Assembly (NCBI RefSeq): GCF_014529705.1
Contig: NZ_JAANIH010000076.1
Span: 1 to 41,117, forward strand
Length of the DNA: 41,117 bases
Source: Bradyrhizobium campsiandrae
Lineage (GTDB): Bacteria; Pseudomonadota; Alphaproteobacteria; Rhizobiales; Xanthobacteraceae
Direction: 5' to 3'
Shown: piece by piece, positions 7,978 through 17,087 of the stretch
Layout of the letters: the number at the start of each line of letters is the position of its first letter
How positions within the stretch are numbered: the stretch's first letter is position 1
Translations under genes and position numbers: made by a program
The notes under the pieces: model-generated
Seen by the model: the letters and a program-made list of their open reading frames with translations, nothing else
Database searches by the model: none
Told to the model about the DNA's origin: nothing

Positions 7978-8772
7978 TTATTCGGCGGCTTGAGCCAGCA
8001 CCGGCCGGCGCGCCAGCCAACCGTCGATGAAATGATCGAGCCAGGCACGCTCCGCGGCGTCGTAGACGGCGCGGTCCGCGAAATGATGATGCCGCTCGCG
8101 AGCGCCCGGCGCGCTGAGCCCGTCATAGCCGCGCGTGGTCCAGCAATGCATCATGGCGTAGGTCACGTCGGGATGAAACTGCACGCCGAAGGCGTTGCCG
8201 GTCCGGAACGCCTGGTTCGGGAAGTCGTCGCCTTCCGCCAGCAGTTCGGCGCCTCGCGGCAACTGAAAACCTTCCCGATGCCAGTGATAGACCTGCGCCG
8301 GCCAGTGCGGACAAAGCGCGTGGCCCGCCGCCGTCGGGCGGATCGGATAATAGCCGATCTGGGTCAGCGCCTCCCGATGCGGCGCGACGCGGGCGCCGAG
8401 TTGCATCGCCAGCATCTGTGCGCCCAAGCAAATGCCGAGAAACGGCCGCTGCTCACGGAGCGGAACTTCGATCCAGTCGATCTCGCGCCTGACGTAATCA
8501 TCCGAATCATTGGCGCTCATGGGGCCGCCGAAGATCACGGCGCCCGCATGCCGGTCGAGCGTATCAGGAAGGGGATCGCCGAAGCGCGGCCTGCGAATGT
8601 CCAAGCAATGGCCGAGCGCGCGCAGCGCATTGCCAACGCGGCCCGGTGTGGAGGATTCCTGGTGCAGGACGATCAGAACCGGCAGAAGCGGTTCGGCGGC
8701 GGGCGCGCTCGGCGTCCTTCTCGGGAAGGGCACCAATTCCGCGCCACCAAACCTGTCCGTCCGAAACGACAT
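7978..8772 (-). CDS. Class I glutamine amidotransferase-like protein
   Basis: A 264-residue stand-alone GATase1 domain. The nucleophile elbow is GICLGAQ with Cys115, and the oxyanion region is VIFGGPMSAND. The catalytic His is H200 in GVQFHPD; the third residue is Asp202 where the usual triad has Glu (HPE). Stand-alone proteins of this type are annotated as GMP synthase-like or gamma-glutamyl hydrolase-like; the acceptor is unknown. The 25 residues at the N-terminus precede the first beta strand and are probably disordered. There is no synthase partner nearby, so a role in de novo GMP synthesis is unlikely. Confidence 0.85.
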   Translation of the reverse strand: MSFRTDRFGGAELVPFPRRTPSAPAAEPLLPVLIVLHQESSTPGRVGNALRALGHCLDIRRPRFGDPLPDTLDRHAGAVIFGGPMSANDSDDYVRREIDWIEVPLREQRPFLGICLGAQMLAMQLGARVAPHREALTQIGYYPIRPTAAGHALCPHWPAQVYHWHREGFQLPRGAELLAEGDDFPNQAFRTGNAFGVQFHPDVTYAMMHCWTTRGYDGLSAPGARERHHHFADRAVYDAAERAWLDHFIDGWLARRPVLAQAAE

Positions 8773-8898
8773 GGCCTTTTGCGAGTGCTATCGGTTCAAG
8801 GCGCCAGCATAGCTAAGCGAAGGTTAACATCATGTGAGTTTGCGCACACACGCCCCTGAAGCAAGCTCCGGGCCAGTACGGAGCCTTTGGGGCGTTCG

Positions 8899-9678
8899 CT
8901 AATGTCTCTGCCGCTGGAACCGGCTGGTGGCGGACAGGATGAAGCCGCGCGGAAAGAACCGCAGCGCGAACGGCACAATCTTGATGCCGAGCCCCGGCAG
9001 CACTGCGCGTTTGTTCGCCATCAGGCCGCGATAGGCCTGCCGCGCAACGTCGGCGGCCGAGACGTTGAGGATGGCCGTATCATGCCCGGAGCCGACGCCA
9101 GCACGCCCCTGGAATTCAGTTTGCACCGGCCCCGGGCAGAGCACGGTGACGCGAACGCCGCGCGGCGCGAGTTCCGCCCGCAGCGCCTCGGTGAGCGAAA
9201 TCACATAGGCCTTGGACGCGTAATACACGGCCATGCCGGGCCCCGGCAGGAAACCGGCAACGGAGCCGACATTGAGCAGGCCGCCCTTGTTCCTGACGAG
9301 CTGATCGGCAAAGCGCAGCGACAGATCGGTCAGCGCCCGGACATTGACATCGACGATGCCCACCTGCTCGTCGCGATCGCGCTCGATGGCATCGCCGAAT
9401 ACGCCGAAGCCGGCATTGTTGACGAGATTGTCGAGCTCGACCTGTTCGGCGGCAAGCGCGGCGGCGATTTTTTCGCCGGCGTCGGCCTGCTGGAGATCGC
9501 AGGCGATCACGATCGGCTTCCTGCCGCATTTGGAGGTGAGCTCGCTCGCGAGCGCCTCGAGCCGGTCGACACGTCGCGCTGTCAGCGCCAAACGGTGTCC
9601 GTTCGCGGCAAACACACGCGCCAGCTCCGTACCGATGCCTGCCGAGGCACCGGTGATCAACGTTACCCGCTCAGTCAC
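8899..9678 (-). CDS. Short-chain dehydrogenase/reductase (SDR)
   Basis: A 259-residue classical SDR. It has the cofactor motif TGASAGIG near the N-terminus, the NNAG motif (NLVNNAGFG), the catalytic Ser in NVGSVAG and the YYASK Tyr/Lys pair. Arg in the ALTARR segment after the second strand suggests NADP preference. The C-terminus is basic and partly hydrophobic, as in the SDRs annotated as DltE-like or YohF-like oxidoreductases. I chose GTG 9678 (VTERVTLITG) because the nucleotide-binding strand begins a few residues later; there is no ATG close by, and the next start (9765) adds 29 residues of unlikely sequence. Substrate unknown. Confidence 0.88.
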   Translation of the reverse strand: MTERVTLITGASAGIGTELARVFAANGHRLALTARRVDRLEALASELTSKCGRKPIVIACDLQQADAGEKIAAALAAEQVELDNLVNNAGFGVFGDAIERDRDEQVGIVDVNVRALTDLSLRFADQLVRNKGGLLNVGSVAGFLPGPGMAVYYASKAYVISLTEALRAELAPRGVRVTVLCPGPVQTEFQGRAGVGSGHDTAILNVSAADVARQAYRGLMANKRAVLPGLGIKIVPFALRFFPRGFILSATSRFQRQRH

Positions 9679-9836
9679 GATTTCAAACTCTTGAATTGAC
9701 GTTTTTTGGCCCTGGAACGGCGGAACTGGAGCATAGGCCGCGCGCGACAAGCAAGCGGCGCCCACAGCATGGCAGCTTGAGCCGATAACAGGAAGGCGGG
9801 AAAAACCGTAGATTTTCAGGGGATTCCCGAACCGGG

Positions 9837-9880
9837 ACGTGCGGACCCCACATTAAAATTTCGTCATGTGGTCCGCACGT
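9837..9880. repeat. Long imperfect hairpin downstream of the TerB-like gene
   Basis: Arms at 9837-9853 and 9866-9880 pair over 15 bp with a two-base bulge around a 12-nt AT-rich loop. It starts 27 bp past the stop of the TerB-like gene. No T-tract follows on either strand, so it is not a classical intrinsic terminator; an operator or a processing site is possible. Confidence 0.6.
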
Positions 9881-9906
9881 CAGGCGACCACGGCGCGGCC
9901 AATGGC

Positions 9907-10392
9907 TCAGCCGCCGACGGCGCTGTCCTTGACCTCGCCAGCGCGCTCCGCAACCGCGTGCTTGAGATCGATACGGTCGCGCTGGGAAATTCCGAGCAGG
10001 TCGGAGGCACGCCAGACGACGTTGTCCTCGAATTCGGTGACCTGGCCATCGGCATAGACCAGCTCCCACATCATCTGAACGATGCGTTTGCGACCCGCTT
10101 CGTCGAGCGAGCGCATGATCACGCTGGTGAAGTGATAGAGGTCGACCGCCTCGCCCTCGACCTCCGTCGCGTCTGCGATCAGCCGATCGGCGGTGCCCCG
10201 ATCGAGCTTGAAATGGCTTTCGATCAGGCTGTGCAGCTTGCGCTGCTCGGCCTGCGTCGGCTGGCCGTCCAGCGACACCACGTGGACCAGCAGAGCGGTT
10301 GCCGCCAGTCGGTAATCGCTTTCGCCGAATGCACGGTCCTCGGCATGGGGAGCAACAATGTCGGCAATGAATTGGCGCAGGCCGTCGAGCAT
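9907..10392 (-). CDS. TerB-like (tellurite resistance TerB family) protein
   Basis: A 161-residue all-helical protein of the TerB family. The signature is a pair of acidic segments: VVSLDGQPTQAEQRKLHSLI in the first half and ELVYADGQVTEFEDNVVW in the second, each with the ADG/LDG turn that binds metal in TerB. Families of this kind are common in alphaproteobacteria outside tellurite operons; no other ter gene is nearby, so a tellurite role is not supported. I chose ATG 10392, which has AGGA about 7 bp upstream; longer readings start in lower-quality sequence. It lies downstream of the cyclase gene with a palindromic repeat in between. Confidence 0.85.
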   Translation of the reverse strand: MLDGLRQFIADIVAPHAEDRAFGESDYRLAATALLVHVVSLDGQPTQAEQRKLHSLIESHFKLDRGTADRLIADATEVEGEAVDLYHFTSVIMRSLDEAGRKRIVQMMWELVYADGQVTEFEDNVVWRASDLLGISQRDRIDLKHAVAERAGEVKDSAVGG

Positions 10393-10549
10393 AAGGGTCC
10401 TACCGAAATCGATGACGCCGCGAGGGAAGCACGCGGCTACCAGCATTATATGAGCGGGAAACCCAACCGGCGCAACGTGCGTCAGTTCCGCGCGCTGCAT
10501 TACGTTTCGGCAATCTGGTCTCTCCGTCATGGCCGGGCTGCCTCCACAG

Positions 10550-10629
10550 CGTCATTGCGAGTGCAGCGAAGCAATCCAGGCTGCCACCGAGGAGGGATTC
10601 TGGATTGCTTCGCTGCGCTCGCAATGACG
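10550..10629. repeat. Palindromic repeat with 30-bp arms
   Basis: Positions 10550-10579 and 10600-10629 are reverse complements over 30 bp with one mismatch, separated by 20 bp. It lies just past the 3' end of the cyclase gene and before the TerB-like gene. Elements containing the core CATTGCGAG...GAAGCAATCC are widespread in Bradyrhizobium intergenic DNA. The stem may also act as a terminator or mRNA end for the cyclase transcript. Confidence 0.85.
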
Positions 10630-10657
10630 GAGAGCGTGGCGGCCACCGATCGACCCA

Positions 10658-12067
10658 TCACGGTATCTCGTACACCACCATCTTGTCGGCGATGCCGCGC
10701 AGCGCCGCCTGCTTCTGGATCGGCTTGATCTCGCGCCGCTGCAGGATCTCGGCCACCGCCGGCGCATCCAGAACTGGACCGGTGATGTGGATCTCCTGCG
10801 CGGTCGACAGGCTCTGCACGCGTGCAGCGATGTTGACGGTCTGGCCGAAATAATCCTGCCGCTCGTTCAGCATCACGGCGAGACACGGGCCTTCGTGGAT
10901 GCCGATCTTGAGAACGAGATCATTGGCGCCGCGCTGCTTGTTGAGCTCATCCATGGCCGCGCGCATGCGCAGCCCCGCGCTGATCGCATGTTCGGGCCTG
11001 ACGAAGGTCGCCATCACCGCATCGCCAATCGTCTTGACGACGGCGCCCTTCTCGGCGGCGATGATCTCGAGCAGCGCTCGGAAGTGCGCGCGCACCAGAT
11101 CAAAGGCGCTGAGGTCGCCGACCCGCTCGTAGAGCGCGGTCGAGCCCTTCAGGTCGGTGAACAGGAACGTCAGCGAGGTGATCTTCAACCGCTGATCGAC
11201 ATTGAGGTTGTCGGCCTTGAAGACGTCGCGGAAAGTCTGGTTCGACAGCATCCTCTTGGCGGTCAGGATCGGCTTGCGCTTGCCGATCATCTCGTGCAGC
11301 GCGTCAGCGGCAATCCAGACCGAGGGCAGCACGCGACCGCCCGATTGGTTCTCGAGTGTCAGTCGCAACGGCCCGGGGCGCACCACGGTGGTCCCGGTCG
11401 GCGCCTCCAGCTTGTTGAACATGATCGAAAGCTGCTGGCGCTCGCTGGTCGGCTCGCCCTGAACGTCCAGGAAATGGGCGGAATGGGTGACCGGCTCGAA
11501 CACGATGATGAACTGGCTGGGCAGGTTCAGTGAGAGGATGGCCTTTTCGCCGGCAGGCAATTCCAGCGCTTCGAGCGTCACCTCGTTGATCAGGCGCGAG
11601 AAGGCCTCTTCGTTGATGTCGACGCCGGAGCTCCAGAACATCTGCCGCACATATTCCCAGATCGGCAGCGTGTCGGGATCGTGGGCGCCGATGCGGCGGA
11701 CCCGCGGACTGACGGTAAAGGCGACCTCGACCATCTCATCGACGGATGCTTCGTATCCCGCGGCACAAAGCGCGCAATTGTAGTCTTCGTGCTTCAACGA
11801 TTTCAGCGTCGCATGTGCGCCCAAAACCCCGCCGCAGCCGGGACACAGCACGTTCCAGCTCATGTCGAACAGGCCGAGCCGCGAGGCATGCAGGAATCCG
11901 GAAATGACCTTTTCCTGATCGAGCCCGGTGCGATCGGCAAAATCCAGCGCGTTGACACGATTGAGATCGCGATCGTGGCCCTTGGCGATCAGTTCGGCAA
12001 TGGCCTCGACGACGGCAGGATCGGCCGTCTGCTTGAGAACGGAGAACTGGGCCTGGATGTCGCTCAT
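10658..12067 (-). CDS. Class III adenylate/guanylate cyclase with Cys4 N-terminal domain
   Basis: A 469-residue soluble nucleotide cyclase. The catalytic domain covers about residues 296-469: metal Asp305 in FLFTDLKGST, Asp349 in KTIGDAVMATF, and Asn412/Arg416 in QTVNIAARV. Lys345 and Asp405 suggest ATP as substrate, so cAMP would be the product. Residues 1-290 form a regulatory region resembling DUF5939. It has a possible zinc site in C75-P-G-C78 and C98-A-L-C101. No transmembrane segment is visible. The gene lies 50 bp after the P450 gene on the same strand and may share its transcript. What the N-terminal domain senses is unknown. Confidence 0.93.
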   Translation of the reverse strand: MSDIQAQFSVLKQTADPAVVEAIAELIAKGHDRDLNRVNALDFADRTGLDQEKVISGFLHASRLGLFDMSWNVLCPGCGGVLGAHATLKSLKHEDYNCALCAAGYEASVDEMVEVAFTVSPRVRRIGAHDPDTLPIWEYVRQMFWSSGVDINEEAFSRLINEVTLEALELPAGEKAILSLNLPSQFIIVFEPVTHSAHFLDVQGEPTSERQQLSIMFNKLEAPTGTTVVRPGPLRLTLENQSGGRVLPSVWIAADALHEMIGKRKPILTAKRMLSNQTFRDVFKADNLNVDQRLKITSLTFLFTDLKGSTALYERVGDLSAFDLVRAHFRALLEIIAAEKGAVVKTIGDAVMATFVRPEHAISAGLRMRAAMDELNKQRGANDLVLKIGIHEGPCLAVMLNERQDYFGQTVNIAARVQSLSTAQEIHITGPVLDAPAVAEILQRREIKPIQKQAALRGIADKMVVYEIP

Positions 12068-12117
12068 GGCGTAACTCTATCTCTGCTGGATCACGCCGTC
12101 GGCCAGGCGATCGCCTG

Positions 12118-13485
12118 TCACCGACGCGTGATGCTGAACAAGGGTGAGCGATCCGGCTGGGTCGTGACGACACCATGCGGGATCACCGGATTTCTGTCGG
12201 CCAGCTCGACGCGGAACGCGCCGATCAAACGGGCCAGCGCCAGCACGGATTCGGCCTGTGCAAACGGCGCGCCAATGCAGACGCGGGGACCGGCGCCGAA
12301 CGGCAAATAGGCGAAGCGGTCGGGCGGCTCTTTCGACATGAAGCGTTTGGGAATGAAGGCGTTCGGCTGATCCCACAGCTTCTCGTGCCGGTGCAGCAGC
12401 CAGGGCGCGATCATGATGATGTCGCCCTTGCTGACCGCAGCTCCGGCCACGTTGTCCTTGTCGCGCGCCGCCCGCGCGATCAGGAACGCCGGCGGATAGA
12501 GCCGCATGGTCTCGTCGATCACGGCCCGGGTGAATTTCTGCCGGTCGATATCGGCGATGCTGTCGAGATGCTCGCCACGCGTCTCGGAGGCAACCTCCTC
12601 TTGCGTGTCGGGATCGAGCGCAAGCAGATAGAGCGCCCAGAACAGCGCGGTGGCGGTGGTCTCATGACCCGCCAGGATCATGGTCGCGACCTCGTCGACG
12701 AGCTGGGCGTCGGAAAAGCCCTTGCCGGTGTCGGGGTCGCGCGCCTCATCCATGAGATCGAACAGATCGCGCGGCGGGGCGCCGTCCTTCTTGCCCGCCG
12801 CGCGACGCTCGGCGATCAGCATCGCGACGAATTCGGTCCAGCGCGTGCGGAAGCGGGCACGGGCCCGGTCCATAGGCGTCGGCCACGACACCGGCAGCAC
12901 CATGTCGAGGAAATAGGCCCGGCCGAGCCGTTCGCCATATTCCATGACGAAGTTGCGCAAGGTCGGGCCGTGCCGGTCCATGCCGAACGAGAACATCGTG
13001 CGGCCGGCAATCTCCAGCGTCATGCGCTGCATGATCTCGCGCAGGTCGACCGGCTCGTTGGTGCGCGCATCCAGCTTCGCGATGGTCTCGTCGAGCACCG
13101 CCGTCATGTGCGGAACGAGGTTGGCGGTGGCGCGCGGCGTAAAGGCCGGCGACAGCGTGCGCCGTTGAAAGGTCCAGGCGTGGCCTTCGGCGAGCAGCAG
13201 ACCCTCACCCAGCACCGGGCGCAGCATGCGGATGCCGGCCGGCGTCCGTGTGTAGTTCTCGTAATTGCTGAGCAGGACGTGCCGGATCGCGTCGGGCCGG
13301 TTCAGGATGAAACTCTTGTGCAGGAAGAAGCGGCCCTGGATGATCTCCTCCTCATAGGCGCGCTGCCCCCAGGTCGCGATCATGTTCTGCCTGATCACGG
13401 CAAGCCGGCCGAAGAACGACAGATTGTCCGGCGCGCGCGGCGGGGTCGGGGGGATGATGGGCCGCCGCACGCTGGCGATGTTCAT
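12118..13485 (-). CDS. Cytochrome P450
   Basis: A 455-residue P450. The I-helix oxygen-activation motif is AGHETT (272-277), the ExxR is ETMR (325-328), and the heme-binding loop is FGAGPRVCIG (396-405) with Cys403 as axial ligand. There is no N-terminal membrane anchor, so it should be soluble and would use separate ferredoxin and reductase partners, none of which is nearby. The sequence resembles the fatty-acid-hydroxylase-like bacterial P450s more than the camphor type, but the substrate cannot be read from it. The start ATG 13485 has GGGAGAG just upstream. The esterase gene ends 52 bp upstream and the cyclase starts 50 bp downstream, so a three-gene transcript is possible. Confidence 0.95.
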   Translation of the reverse strand: MNIASVRRPIIPPTPPRAPDNLSFFGRLAVIRQNMIATWGQRAYEEEIIQGRFFLHKSFILNRPDAIRHVLLSNYENYTRTPAGIRMLRPVLGEGLLLAEGHAWTFQRRTLSPAFTPRATANLVPHMTAVLDETIAKLDARTNEPVDLREIMQRMTLEIAGRTMFSFGMDRHGPTLRNFVMEYGERLGRAYFLDMVLPVSWPTPMDRARARFRTRWTEFVAMLIAERRAAGKKDGAPPRDLFDLMDEARDPDTGKGFSDAQLVDEVATMILAGHETTATALFWALYLLALDPDTQEEVASETRGEHLDSIADIDRQKFTRAVIDETMRLYPPAFLIARAARDKDNVAGAAVSKGDIIMIAPWLLHRHEKLWDQPNAFIPKRFMSKEPPDRFAYLPFGAGPRVCIGAPFAQAESVLALARLIGAFRVELADRNPVIPHGVVTTQPDRSPLFSITRR

Positions 13486-13537
13486 GGCTCTCTCCCGCAG
13501 ATCGCGTCGCAGTCAAGGCCTGCGCGCAGGTCAATAG

Positions 13538-14920
13538 CTAGTAAGTCAGTTCGGCAATCGCAATCCTGTTCTCGGAGGCCGGCCAGACGCGCGCCACAAT
13601 TCGTTCTTCGTTGAACTGGGCCACGACGTTACGCCCGACGTCGCTGGCCGGAAGGCGCAGGGTCGCTGTCGCATCGGTGGGCACGCCCGAATGGACGTCG
13701 GCAGGCTCCTGGCCGTCGAACAGGACGGTGTCGCGCGGCAGGCCGAAATAGCCGCGCGGGCGCGACATGATCACCACCGCGCCGGCATCGTTGTCAGCCG
13801 GCATGAACGGGCGCGCGGCGCGCAGATGCACGACGTCGGAGGAGCGCGGAAAAGGCGAACGATAGAAGTGCGTGATCGGCGCGTCCGGCGCGGTCAGGAC
13901 GATTTCGAGCGGCGAAGTGGGATCGACCTCGGCTGGCCCCCAGCGGCCGTCGGCGCCCGTGGTGAAGCGGCACACGACATCGCCCCTGCGCTCACCGCTC
14001 TCGCGGTCGACGTGATGGACCTCCACCACTGCCCCCGCCACCGGACGGTTGGTCGGCACCCCGTCCACTGCGCCGGTGACCAAGCCGCCGAGGCGGACGC
14101 TCCGCTCCGGCGTGATCGCGATGCGCGCGGGCTCGCGGCCGGCGATGAACTTGTAGATCTCGCGGAACGCACGCGGGTGATACGCGGTCTCGCGATGATC
14201 GATCGTGCCGAGCACGAGATTGGTCGCGCCCTTCAGCTCCGGTCCCTCGAAGGTGACATTGGTCGGCACGCCGGGCTTGCCCATGAAGCGGCCATCGGGC
14301 TGCGCATATTTGTCCATGCCGTCGCTGCGCAGGGTGAGGAAAGCCGTGCCCGGCGTCACCTCGCTGTCGCCGTCGTTCAAGCCGCGCAGGAAAGGACCGC
14401 GCCCGTTGAACTCGCTGCCGAGCAGATCGTCGAGCGCAAACACGCCGTGATTGGGCGTGCCGCACAGGACCGCGTGACTGACATCAGCGCCGCCGCCGTT
14501 CTTGATGACGTTGCGAATGGAATTGCCGCCGCGCGAATTGCCGACCAGCGCCACGCGCGCCGCACCGGTGTGGCGCTTCAGGTCCGCGATGGCGGCGGCA
14601 AGCTCGCGCCGCTGCTCCTCGGTCGAGGAGCGGTTGGCCTGCTCGACCGTGTCGTCGGTGCGCGCCGTGGGATTGGTGAAATTGATCGCCATCATGCGGC
14701 CGCGCGCGATGCCGTTGGATTCCATCCGCCACAGCGTCGTCATCCAAAGCGCGTCGTAGTCGCCATTGCCGTGGACGAACAGGATCGGCGGAGCCTCGGA
14801 GCCCTTGTCCGTGCTCTGGGCTGCCGGCTGCGTTTGCGCCAGCGCCTCGATCCGGAAGTTCGCGGCTGCGAAAGCGAGGCCACCCGCACCTTGCAGGATC
14901 GTCCGTCGTGACAGCGTCAT
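13538..14920 (-). CDS. Tat-exported esterase/lipase-like alpha/beta hydrolase
   Basis: A 460-residue protein. It begins with a twin-arginine signal (LSRRTILQGAGGLAFAAA) and a cleavable stretch ending near ALAQ (26-29). An alpha/beta hydrolase follows: FVHGNGD at 48-54 as oxyanion loop and GNSRGG with nucleophile Ser129. Residues from about 270 form a beta-rich C-terminal half that resembles carboxypeptidase-regulatory-like or Ig-like repeats (GLVTGAVDGVPTNRPVAGAVV). It should act in the periplasm or outside the cell; the substrate is unknown. It is the first gene of a possible esterase-P450-cyclase unit and is divergent from the MFS gene. Confidence 0.85.
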   Translation of the reverse strand: MTLSRRTILQGAGGLAFAAANFRIEALAQTQPAAQSTDKGSEAPPILFVHGNGDYDALWMTTLWRMESNGIARGRMMAINFTNPTARTDDTVEQANRSSTEEQRRELAAAIADLKRHTGAARVALVGNSRGGNSIRNVIKNGGGADVSHAVLCGTPNHGVFALDDLLGSEFNGRGPFLRGLNDGDSEVTPGTAFLTLRSDGMDKYAQPDGRFMGKPGVPTNVTFEGPELKGATNLVLGTIDHRETAYHPRAFREIYKFIAGREPARIAITPERSVRLGGLVTGAVDGVPTNRPVAGAVVEVHHVDRESGERRGDVVCRFTTGADGRWGPAEVDPTSPLEIVLTAPDAPITHFYRSPFPRSSDVVHLRAARPFMPADNDAGAVVIMSRPRGYFGLPRDTVLFDGQEPADVHSGVPTDATATLRLPASDVGRNVVAQFNEERIVARVWPASENRIAIAELTY

Positions 14921-15058
14921 CTGTTCCTCCCCGGTAAAACCCGCCTCTTTGCACCGCTTATAGCGGCCTAACCACTGGACAGCGAAGGACTTTCGCAGGC
15001 ATCACTGAAGATGCCGGAATCATTCAAGCCAGTTCTGCCAGACAAGTTGGAAGAGGAT

Positions 15059-16747
15059 ATGACCGAGCAGACCAAGCGCCAGAGACGTTCCGCCGACGGC
15101 ATCACGGCGCCCCTGCGGTACACCGTATTCCGGCGCATCTGGCTCGCCAGCCTGCTCTCCAATCTCGGCCTCCTGATCCAGGGCGTGGGCGCGGCCTGGG
15201 CGATGACGCAGATGGCGGCCTCGGCGGACAAGGTGGCGCTGGTGCAGACCGCCCTGATGCTGCCGATCATGCTGATCTCGATGCCCGCGGGCGCCATCGC
15301 CGACATGTACGACCGGCGCATCGTGACGCTGGTCGCACTGATCATCGCGCTGACCGGCGCGTCCGCGCTCACGATCCTCGCCGGGCTCCAGCTGATCGCC
15401 CCGGAATCGCTGCTCGCCTTCTGCTTCGTCGTCGGCAGCGGCAATGCGCTGTTCGGACCGGCCTGGCAGTCGTCCGTCAGCGAGCAGGTGCCGCCGGACG
15501 CACTGCCGTCGGCGGTGGCGCTGAACGGCATCAGCTACAACATCGCGCGGAGCTTCGGCCCCGCGGTCGGCGGCGTCATCGTCGCCGCCGCCGGCGCGGT
15601 GGCTGCATTCGCCTGCAACGCGATCCTCTATCTGCCGCTGCTGGTGGTGCTGCTGCTCTGGCGCCGCTCGGTCGAGCCGTCGCGCCTGCCGCGGGAGAAG
15701 CTCAATCGCGCCATGGTCTCGGGCTTCCGCTACATCACCAATTCGCCGCCGATCAAGATCGTGCTGCTGCGGACGCTGGTGATGGGCTTGATCGGCGGCG
15801 CCGTGATGGCGCTGATGCCGCTGGTCGCGCGCGACCTCCTGCATGGCGGCGCACAGACCTACGGCATCATGCTCGGCGCCTTCGGCATGGGCGCGGTGGT
15901 CGGCGCGCTCAACATTCACGAGCTGCGCAAGCGCATGAGCGGCGAGGCCGCGATCCGCGCCTGCACGATCTCGATGGCGTTCGCGATGGCGGCGCTGGCG
16001 CTCTCGAGCGAACCGGTGCTGACCGCGACCGCGCTGGTGCTGGCCGGCGCGGTGTGGATGGCCGCCGTCGCACTGTTCAACATCGGCGTGCAGCTGTCGG
16101 CGCCGCGCTGGGTCGCCGGCCGCTCGCTTGCCGCATTCCAGGCCTCGATATCGGGCGGCATCGCCATCGGCGCCTGGGGCTGGGGCCATCTCACCGACTA
16201 TGCCGGCGTCGAGGTCGCGCTGCTCACGGCCGCCGGCCTGATGCTGGTCTCGCCGCTGCTGGGACTCTGGCTTGCGATGCCGCGGGTCGGCGCCCGCAAC
16301 GAGGATGCCGACGTGCTGGCCGACCCCGAGGTGAAGCTGTCGCTGACGGGCCGCAGCGGACCGCTGGTGGTCGAGATCGAATATCGCGTGGCCCAGGAGA
16401 ATGCGCGCGCCTTCCACAATGTGATGCAGGACGTGCAGCTCTCCCGGCAGCGCAACGGCGCCTATGGCTGGTCGATCGCGCGCGACATTGCCGATCCGGA
16501 ATTGTGGACCGAGCGCTATCACTGCCCGACCTGGTTCGACTATTTGCGCCAGCGCAACCGGTCGACCCAGTCCGAACGCGCGCTGCATCAGCAGGCGATC
16601 GATTTCCATGTCGGCCCCGAGCCGGTGCGGATCCGCCGCATGCTGGAGCGGCCGTTCGGCTCGGTGCGCTGGAAGGATGAGACGCCGGACCGCGCCGGCG
16701 CCGATGTGCTTCCTGTGGTCGCGACCGCGGCGGGCAGCAGCACGTAA
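15059..16747 (+). CDS. MFS transporter (MFS_3 type) with C-terminal soluble domain
   Basis: A 562-residue membrane protein. Residues 15-415 hold about 11-12 transmembrane helices of the major facilitator superfamily, with the loop-2 signature GAIADMYDRR. The match is to the MFS_3 / transmembrane secretion effector family, which includes the enterobactin exporter EntS. The last 140 residues are soluble and look like a dimeric alpha-beta barrel (LVVEIEYRVAQENARAFHNV...), a C-terminal addition seen in this family. It likely exports a small hydrophobic compound; the substrate is unknown. I chose ATG 15059 over an in-frame ATG at 15011 because GGAAGAGG precedes it at the right distance. Confidence 0.9.
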   Translation: MTEQTKRQRRSADGITAPLRYTVFRRIWLASLLSNLGLLIQGVGAAWAMTQMAASADKVALVQTALMLPIMLISMPAGAIADMYDRRIVTLVALIIALTGASALTILAGLQLIAPESLLAFCFVVGSGNALFGPAWQSSVSEQVPPDALPSAVALNGISYNIARSFGPAVGGVIVAAAGAVAAFACNAILYLPLLVVLLLWRRSVEPSRLPREKLNRAMVSGFRYITNSPPIKIVLLRTLVMGLIGGAVMALMPLVARDLLHGGAQTYGIMLGAFGMGAVVGALNIHELRKRMSGEAAIRACTISMAFAMAALALSSEPVLTATALVLAGAVWMAAVALFNIGVQLSAPRWVAGRSLAAFQASISGGIAIGAWGWGHLTDYAGVEVALLTAAGLMLVSPLLGLWLAMPRVGARNEDADVLADPEVKLSLTGRSGPLVVEIEYRVAQENARAFHNVMQDVQLSRQRNGAYGWSIARDIADPELWTERYHCPTWFDYLRQRNRSTQSERALHQQAIDFHVGPEPVRIRRMLERPFGSVRWKDETPDRAGADVLPVVATAAGSST

Positions 16748-16772
16748 CTCCGCCGTCTCCCGACGAAGAGAG

Positions 16773-16985
16773 TTACTGCCCGTGCTCGGTCAGCACCTTG
16801 TCGCAGGCCTTGCTGAGGCGAGCGCGGTGCTCCTTCAGGCAGGCGAGCACGGCACCGTCGCCGTTGTTCATCACGGCGCGGCAGAAGCGCGTGACGTCGC
16901 GCGCGCAGGCATCGTGGCCGGGCTGCTGCGCGGACGCGCCCGATGCGCACAGAACCAACGAAACAATGCAAAGAAATCTGGTCAT
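16773..16985 (-). CDS. Small exported cysteine-repeat protein (GLG1-like)
   Basis: A 70-residue protein. A signal peptide (MTRFLCIVSLVLCASGASAQ) is followed by one cysteine repeat: CARDVTRFCRAV...CLKEHRARLSKAC. This spacing fits the bacterial cysteine-rich repeat family related to eukaryotic Golgi apparatus protein 1 (GLG1). The four cysteines probably form two disulfides in the periplasm. Function unknown. It is convergent with the MFS gene, 25 bp away. The protein is related to the next gene, so the two may be an old duplication. Start ATG 16985 is the only one that leaves a good signal peptide. Confidence 0.8.
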   Translation of the reverse strand: MTRFLCIVSLVLCASGASAQQPGHDACARDVTRFCRAVMNNGDGAVLACLKEHRARLSKACDKVLTEHGQ

Positions 16986-17087
16986 CGCGTGGAATGCCTC
17001 ATACCCGAAAGATGTGCGGGCGAAGCTAGTGCGACGATCCCCAGGCCGCAACGGCTTTTGTTGACAGTCTGCCTCGTGTCGCCGTGA

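Noticed and set aside
8833..8848. TGTGAGTTTGCGCACA upstream of the amidotransferase gene.
   Set aside because: It resembles a CRP site but differs from the other three in its core and stands alone, so I did not call it.
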